From positions 1-12,527 of the forward strand of contig JAZRWH010000021.1 in assembly GCA_045599585.1 (NCBI GenBank): a stretch of DNA of 12,527 nucleotides, written 5' to 3'. Below the pieces are notes generated by a model, which made no database searches, was not told where the DNA came from, and was given only the letters and a program-made list of their open reading frames with translations. Numbering within the stretch: the stretch's first letter is position 1; each line of letters opens with the position of its first letter. This DNA is from RGIG464 sp045599585. Lineage in GTDB: Bacteria > Myxococcota_A > Bradymonadia > UBA4248. Below, piece by piece: positions 9,501 to 12,527 of this stretch. Made by a program: the position numbers and the translations under genes.

Positions 9501-9697
9501 CTGAAACTTTGAATTACATTGTCTGACGCATCCACATTATTCAAATCAATTGTAATACTCGTTCCCTGCGAACTGCCTAGATCTTCGACAATACATGATT
9601 CAGAATTAACAGCCCATCCTAACGGTTCATCCACCGCACACGATTCAAATGAGGCGCTCAGCAGAACAGCACAAATATAGATAAAGCGTCGATTCAT
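6566..9697 (-). CDS. Large lipoprotein with GLUG-like solenoid repeats (paralogue C)
   Basis: This 1043-residue protein is the first and probably promoter-proximal member of the tandem set. The start at 9697 follows a GGAG eight bases upstream; an in-frame ATG at 9733 would put 12 residues, not signal-like, in front of the signal peptide. Residues 1-20 are MNRRFIYICA followed by a hydrophobic stretch and FESC. This is a poor lipobox because of Glu at -2, yet the Cys and the following AVDEPLGW match A and B exactly. The cap segment spans about 137-245. GG-x-x-G solenoid motifs include those at 388, 425, 462, 491, 565, 624, 652, 680, 707 and 794. Cys-bracketed insertions lie at about 529-546 and 733-791. 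The C-terminal 45 residues are nearly those of B. A surface-exposed beta-helix lipoprotein is the best reading; an adhesin role is plausible from the fold type but not shown. Confidence 0.85.
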   Translation of the reverse strand: MNRRFIYICAVLLSASFESCAVDEPLGWAVNSESCIVEDLGSSQGTSITIDLNNVDASDNVIQSFRESQLKCIERHVKAASYQDCKWQWDTNDNFSEDISLLKELEPFQLTPESKAQLMKDKDLEQKACLASKDFCNQEGVKCILSADDLLELKDIMGKEPTGQLCGPASQRQNIYIFNDITIDAEVMLKLEEAGITSLYNLSIQSVPGANPSTLTLEGIAETLFKSINNVAMNKINVVMHPSAEADMENRVARLARDVKCSEFNEVTFEVSQAEEALFESVTDSQILSSRFNVTAEGDQVHALISDKIEHSKMSDVVIKGSLINGAEADCEGLEEIEENGRKELIHTEAHAPLLGIGTLAGRVVNSEIHNVILDQISIEATRQCVVGGLIGYAENVQVTYDQNAENNRSIKLDYAEEVLGKNWVGGRIGYLHSGNIHALNAETGIRHLSKTGRVQGHYDVGGFVGYASKDAVIRGIKNEVGTVNGDKENIGGFIGHMQGMAENIMNLVEVVNQWEEESHWTGAYQLDCSDASYISKLDKGDTHSCLHTHSKETVGMYLYQANKVGGFVGYLDEHGWLENIQNRVKRVIGWDSVAGLVGGTSRFGYILRAANQVTDRISGHVSVGGLIGNNEGRVNEIHNQVNNVYGIADTGGAIGYSTNTGNIKELLNEANLVTCAMLCGGGIGESDGTIDTVKSQVNRVNANAYAGGFSANVSGIVEDVYASANGIEGLRCSNVTQDKKGVQDTCCTVEDVTFCRSIAVDGGERESGEVVRLYNLCKDKDENQDSRLTCKLGGFAAIGDSSVYGPSLINITMHFGEVKGDYDLGGLLSYQAFNRATSMPRIIMYDNIAISGNIQLTSDLNIENTAGFVGSLISINAESFSYLVTFKIHLVSSMIKIKDQKGNVLEGSPFIGSFMFSKSPTDRSAFIRETLKNAFWIASETTPVVYTACSSKACLPIYDWANVTGKLRNSIYIFNDQSSNAEFDNAVKSYNKIVNEGWSTLRPVDWKIGDAKLCKPYAQCLTFDSVSDHLNVPEFEQDIISQ

Positions 9698-9742
9698 CAA
9701 TCGTACTCCTTTCACACTAAATTGTCTTTCCAAATCTAAACT

Positions 9743-9770
9743 ATTATAAAACTTGGAACTTTTTTACAAA
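9743..9770 (-). promoter_or_regulatory. Promoter of gene C and the C-B-A unit
   Basis: A perfect TATAAT (9743-9748) is preceded, across a 16-base spacer, by TTTGTA (9765-9770), a weak -35. Alternatively TTGTAA at a 15-base spacer fits slightly better in sequence but worse in spacing. Transcription would begin near 9736 and give a leader of about 40 bases with a normal ribosome binding site. It lies between the terminator of the upstream gene and gene C, where a promoter is expected. Confidence 0.55.
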
Positions 9771-9795
9771 TTGCAAATTATCAGAACAAATGCCC

Positions 9796-9833
9796 AATAG
9801 AAACAATGCGCTGTACAAACAGGTACAGCGCAT
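9796..9833 (-). terminator. Intrinsic terminator of the cysteine-rich lipoprotein gene
   Basis: A perfect 11-base inverted repeat (9806-9816 with 9823-9833; arms ATGCGCTGTAC and GTACAGCGCAT) surrounds a six-base loop. On the minus strand it is followed by TGTTTCTATT, an imperfect T-rich tail. It starts 29 bases after the stop codon of the gene at 9863, so it separates that gene from the C-B-A unit. Confidence 0.75.
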
Positions 9834-9862
9834 AATTCCGATGAATATTACGCTATTCTATA

Positions 9863-12337
9863 CTATTTAGACGTATATAAACAGCCGTAGCCAGAGCCAT
9901 ACGCGCTACAATAGCCACCAGCAACAAGCGTCGAGCAGTCGGTACTGATGACGTGACCTGTTGAGCTGCAGCGCGTAAGAATACTGTTGTTGTAACACTT
10001 CGTCGGATACGTCAGCTCTGTACAAGCATCACCTTCATTCGGCGTTAAAATATCACACGACGTTGTATTCTTGCAGTGAGTCGAACACTGATAAGACTTG
10101 CTGCTGTCTCTAACCCAACGATTGATACCATTGATGTTCGTGCAGTTGTAAGAACTCAAAAGCCCGTACTCAACATTGTTTTGAATGACTGTTTCACACT
10201 CAGTTTTGACCGTTCCTGCAGTTGTACAAAGCTCAACCTGCTGACACACGATCGATCCATTGTTCATTGCACAAACGTGATTCGCGCCATATTGCGCTTT
10301 GCAGTCGGCAATCGTAATGCGGCCGGATTTACAAATCTTACCGTAATAACCTTCACAGTTAGAGGCATAAAGCGCATCGCACGCATCGTTTTCATCCGCA
10401 GTACGTTTTTCGCACGTGTTGCCACTGCACTTATTGGTTGGGCAATAGAAACTCTTGTTGTCCACGAACTGCCAAACGTTGCCACCAACAGCCTTAACAC
10501 ACTCTTTCGTAATCTGAACGGCATCACCACCGTTCATCGTGCATTCTGTCTTAACTTCACCGAGCTTCGAACAGCCTTCTGCACGAATGCACGAAAGTTT
10601 GCCGGTGTTACTTTGGCCACACGAATAGACGTCTGTACTCGTATTCATGCCAGAGCAATCGTAGGCGTAGATCGCCCCTGTCGTCGCCGAAGCATTCGAG
10701 GTAGAACACGTTTTCAAAATGTTGCCAATGCAAGTTTCAGTGAAGTTCGCCTTCGTACAAGGTTCGCTAAAATCAGGTACCGCATCGATGCAATGTTCCG
10801 CCGAACCGCATGTTTCGTCTGGACAGTAATGACCATTTGCCGATGCAGCCCAAATGAGACCGTACGTCGGGTCTTTTTTGCAAATGTAATGACGTTCAAC
10901 CCCTTTACTGCAGGTACTCTTCTTATCGCCCTCTTTGGTACAAGCTTCACGATCGGTACAAACAAACGATGCAGCTGTCGTTTTCATACAACGCAAATTG
11001 CCATCCGCCGTTTGAGCAGCACAGTCGTTTACAGTCACAATGCCATTTATGCATCGTACGACATACTGACCTTCGCAGTGATCGTTATATAACGCATCGC
11101 ACGCCTTGCCTTCATCCTCGACCGAAATCTTGCAAGCAGAGGCAGAGGCACAAGCGTCCGGGCAAGTACGGTCTAAAGACGAATCTCTCTTCCAGACGAG
11201 CCCCGTAGCGCCCGAATCAACGCAAGTGTATCCATGTTCATAACGTTTTGAGCCTTCAAATTCGCACACGACATAGGAATCGTCAATATTGTCGCACGCA
11301 TCAACGCAAACCCCGTTGCCACGGCAAACCAATCCATTCGGGCAGGCTTCTTTCTGAATTGAGCCATCTTCGGAGCAGAACTGACGCGTGGAATCATTCA
11401 CGCACGTGTTATCCGCAACAGTGCATGCCGCATTACAAGCTCCGACAGCACAACCGTATTTACAATCCACCGTCGAATAAAAACCGTCTGCACATTTTTC
11501 GAGCGTGACGGCATTTTTGCACGACGTTCCTTCTGTTTCGCACTGAGCCGGCAAACAAGCGTCGTTTTCGCAGCCATATTTGCAGACGACATCGCTCGTT
11601 TCGCCCGAAGCCAAACACTTCGTCAGTGTATTTTTATCTTTGCACACATCGTCCGTGCAGCCAGGCACGACTTCAGGCTTACATTTGCCCGCAGCAGTGT
11701 CACACCCATCAGGACAGGGCGAAACGATCGAGACGCCGTTGACACATTTGAGGAGCGTGTTTGCGTCTTTGCATGTGTCAGCCGTACATTTGTTCGATTC
11801 CGAAATGCATGCGCCTTGAGCCGCGTCACAACCGTTGGGACAATTTTTTTCAACGACGTTTCCATCGACGCACGCCAAAAGCACCGCGTTGTCTTTGCAG
11901 ACATCTGACGAGCACTTGCCGCCTTCGCCTCCGGGGCTACCGCCTTCGCCGCCAGGGTTGCCGCCTTCACCGCCAGGGTTACCGCCTTCGCCGCCGGGGT
12001 TGCCGCCTTCGCCGCCAGGGTTGCCGCCTTCACCGCCAGGGTTACCGCCTTCGCCGCCAGGGTTGCCGCCTTCGCCGCCAGGGTTGCCGCCTTCGCCTCC
12101 GGGGTTGCCGCCTTCGCCGCCAGGGTTACCGCCTTCACCGCCAGAGTTGCCACCTTCGCCGCCAGAGTTGCCGCCTTCGCCGCCAGAGTTGCCGCCTTCA
12201 CCTCCGGGATTACCGCCGTTGTCCGAGCCATAATCAGGCGATATACCTGAATTTGCGCTCGTATCATCCGAACACGAAACCGTCCCCATCGCCAATGCAG
12301 CCATGAGACATATACTCAACCACGATGTCTTTTTCAT
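9863..12337 (-). CDS. Cysteine-rich repeat lipoprotein with Gly-rich minisatellite stalk
   Basis: This 824-residue protein has a signal peptide (1-21) and a probable lipidated Cys22 (TVSC, not a perfect lipobox) followed by Asp-Asp. Residues about 41-140 are 14 GGEGG units joined by NS, NP or SP, a flexible hydrophilic spacer. Then come five small six-cysteine modules (142-177, 184-219, 227-261, 266-301, 305-344). The first two have identical spacing C-x4-C-x8-C-x9-C-x3-C-x6-C, with CPNGCD or CPDGCD near the end. From 348 on there are larger Cys repeats with CDALY...CEG...C...DC and a W...Y/T-C end (348-402 partial, 413-516, 527-642, 653-761, and a cut-off one at 772-819). The start at 12337 is chosen for the signal peptide and GGAG eight bases upstream; an ATG at 12487 lies inside the transposase gene. 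The likely role is a disulfide-rich surface or exported protein. It has visibly higher G+C than the three solenoid genes. Confidence 0.85.
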   Translation of the reverse strand: MKKTSWLSICLMAALAMGTVSCSDDTSANSGISPDYGSDNGGNPGGEGGNSGGEGGNSGGEGGNSGGEGGNPGGEGGNPGGEGGNPGGEGGNPGGEGGNPGGEGGNPGGEGGNPGGEGGNPGGEGGNPGGEGGSPGGEGGKCSSDVCKDNAVLLACVDGNVVEKNCPNGCDAAQGACISESNKCTADTCKDANTLLKCVNGVSIVSPCPDGCDTAAGKCKPEVVPGCTDDVCKDKNTLTKCLASGETSDVVCKYGCENDACLPAQCETEGTSCKNAVTLEKCADGFYSTVDCKYGCAVGACNAACTVADNTCVNDSTRQFCSEDGSIQKEACPNGLVCRGNGVCVDACDNIDDSYVVCEFEGSKRYEHGYTCVDSGATGLVWKRDSSLDRTCPDACASASACKISVEDEGKACDALYNDHCEGQYVVRCINGIVTVNDCAAQTADGNLRCMKTTAASFVCTDREACTKEGDKKSTCSKGVERHYICKKDPTYGLIWAASANGHYCPDETCGSAEHCIDAVPDFSEPCTKANFTETCIGNILKTCSTSNASATTGAIYAYDCSGMNTSTDVYSCGQSNTGKLSCIRAEGCSKLGEVKTECTMNGGDAVQITKECVKAVGGNVWQFVDNKSFYCPTNKCSGNTCEKRTADENDACDALYASNCEGYYGKICKSGRITIADCKAQYGANHVCAMNNGSIVCQQVELCTTAGTVKTECETVIQNNVEYGLLSSYNCTNINGINRWVRDSSKSYQCSTHCKNTTSCDILTPNEGDACTELTYPTKCYNNSILTRCSSTGHVISTDCSTLVAGGYCSAYGSGYGCLYTSK
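11919..12212 (-). repeat. 21-bp tandem repeat, 14 units (in-frame minisatellite)
   Basis: Fourteen consecutive 21-bp units, counted directly, encode GGEGG plus NP, NS or SP. Units differ only at a few positions, mainly third-codon changes and the Pro/Ser switch. Because the unit is a multiple of three, gain or loss of copies changes the stalk length without a frameshift. It leaves all six frames open, which explains long Pro-rich and Ala-rich shadow reading frames here. Confidence 0.95.
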
Positions 12338-12398
12338 TTTTGATACTCCAAATTCTAATTCTTGATCCGATGCCTGGGAGGGGGAAGTGGGAAAATTG
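12338..12398 (-). other. Junction between insertion-sequence end and lipoprotein gene
   Basis: This 61-base gap should contain the outer end of the IS30-type element and the leader of the lipoprotein gene. It includes the GGAG ribosome binding site (12346-12349) and, on the minus strand, a pyrimidine-rich run (CCCACTTCCCCCTCCC) near 12375-12391. A perfect TTGACA hexamer overlaps the transposase stop codon (12397-12402), but no -10 lies 16-18 bases on. I could not identify the terminal inverted repeat, because the partner end is outside the window. Confidence 0.4.
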
Positions 12399-12527
12399 TC
12401 AATCCAAATGCATATTTGAGTAAACCATTTCCGGTGTCTTCCAACCAAGTACTTTTCGAGGTCTCTGATTAATTTCATTACAGACACGTTTGATATAGCT
12501 GTCAGAGACCTTAGTAAAGTCAGTTCC
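12399..12527 (-). CDS. IS30-family transposase, C-terminal end only
   Basis: The last 42 codons are present, with the 5' part beyond the right edge. The peptide carries YIKRVCNEINQRPRK, then VLGWKTPEMVY, and ends in NMHLD. The N-x-RPRK-x-LG(W/Y/F)KTP pattern is the signature of the end of the DDE catalytic region of IS30-family transposases. The reading frame is open up to the edge, so nothing shows whether the element is intact. It points toward the cysteine-rich lipoprotein gene, whose start codon is 61 bases downstream of its stop, so transposase transcripts could run into that gene. Confidence 0.85.
   Translation of the reverse strand, partial: GTDFTKVSDSYIKRVCNEINQRPRKVLGWKTPEMVYSNMHLD

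Noticed and set aside
9698..9733. Upstream start of gene C at 9733
   Set aside because: It would place a 12-residue non-signal stretch before the signal peptide, and the GGAG ribosome binding site falls inside it, correctly spaced for 9697.
10076..11092. Long plus-strand open frame (338 codons) opposite the cysteine-rich lipoprotein gene
   Set aside because: It is fully antisense to a gene with a clear signal peptide and Cys repeats, has a biased Arg/Thr/Val/Ala-rich composition and no recognisable domain or start signal.
11919..12212. CRISPR-like repeat array
   Set aside because: Units are directly adjacent with no unique spacers, the period is 21 bp, and the array is in frame inside a gene.
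11835..12233. Plus-strand Pro-rich open frame across the 21-bp repeat, with Ala/Lys-rich and Arg-rich frames in the same place
   Set aside because: The 21-bp unit has no stop in any frame, so all six frames stay open. Only the minus-strand Gly-rich frame continues into a signal peptide and the Cys modules.
12338..12487. 50-residue N-terminal extension of the cysteine-rich lipoprotein
   Set aside because: The extension overlaps the IS30 transposase end in another frame and would bury the lipoprotein signal peptide; the start at 12337 has a good ribosome binding site.

Overview
The window reads almost entirely from the minus strand and holds four large lipoprotein genes between two partial genes cut by the edges. 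The style of the genes suggests a Gram-negative bacterium of the broad deltaproteobacterial/Myxococcota-Bradymonadota type: very large lipoproteins, a Gly-rich stalk behind the lipid anchor, and arrays of small cysteine modules. This placement is an inference from architecture only, because no RNA gene or housekeeping gene is present.

Right to left, in the direction of transcription: (1) 12399-12527 is the last 42 codons of an IS30-family transposase, running in from beyond the right edge. (2) 9863-12337, starting 61 bases downstream of it, encodes an 824-residue lipoprotein. It has a 14-unit, 21-bp minisatellite encoding a Gly/Glu/Asn/Pro stalk, then five small six-cysteine modules, then larger cysteine-rich repeats. 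A near-perfect hairpin terminator at 9796-9833 closes this transcript. (3) 6566-9697, 3412-6486 and 159-3332 (called here C, B and A) are three tandem paralogues of 1043, 1024 and 1057 residues. Each has a lipoprotein signal, a conserved N-terminal domain, and a long solenoid built on a (V/I)GGF(V/A)G motif every 20-40 residues, resembling GLUG-type beta-helix repeats. C has a convincing promoter, and B and A follow after 79 and 74 bases, so C-B-A is probably one transcription unit. B and A may also have small internal promoters. (4) At 1-37 a new gene starts behind a strong Shine-Dalgarno sequence and runs off the left edge.

The most informative signal is the relation among the three paralogues. 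A and B share a 315-bp segment covering the leader and about the first 100 codons at about 94% identity by hand count. B and C share their 3' coding end at about 89% over 121 bp, where A is different. A 40-bp element follows the stop codons of both B and C with one mismatch. B therefore looks like a mosaic of an A-like 5' end and a C-like 3' end, as expected from unequal crossing-over or gene conversion in a tandem surface-protein family. Together with the minisatellite in the neighbouring lipoprotein and the adjacent insertion sequence, the locus looks like one that diversifies exposed cell-envelope proteins. No enzyme, defence system, CRISPR array or RNA gene was found. What these proteins bind is unknown.
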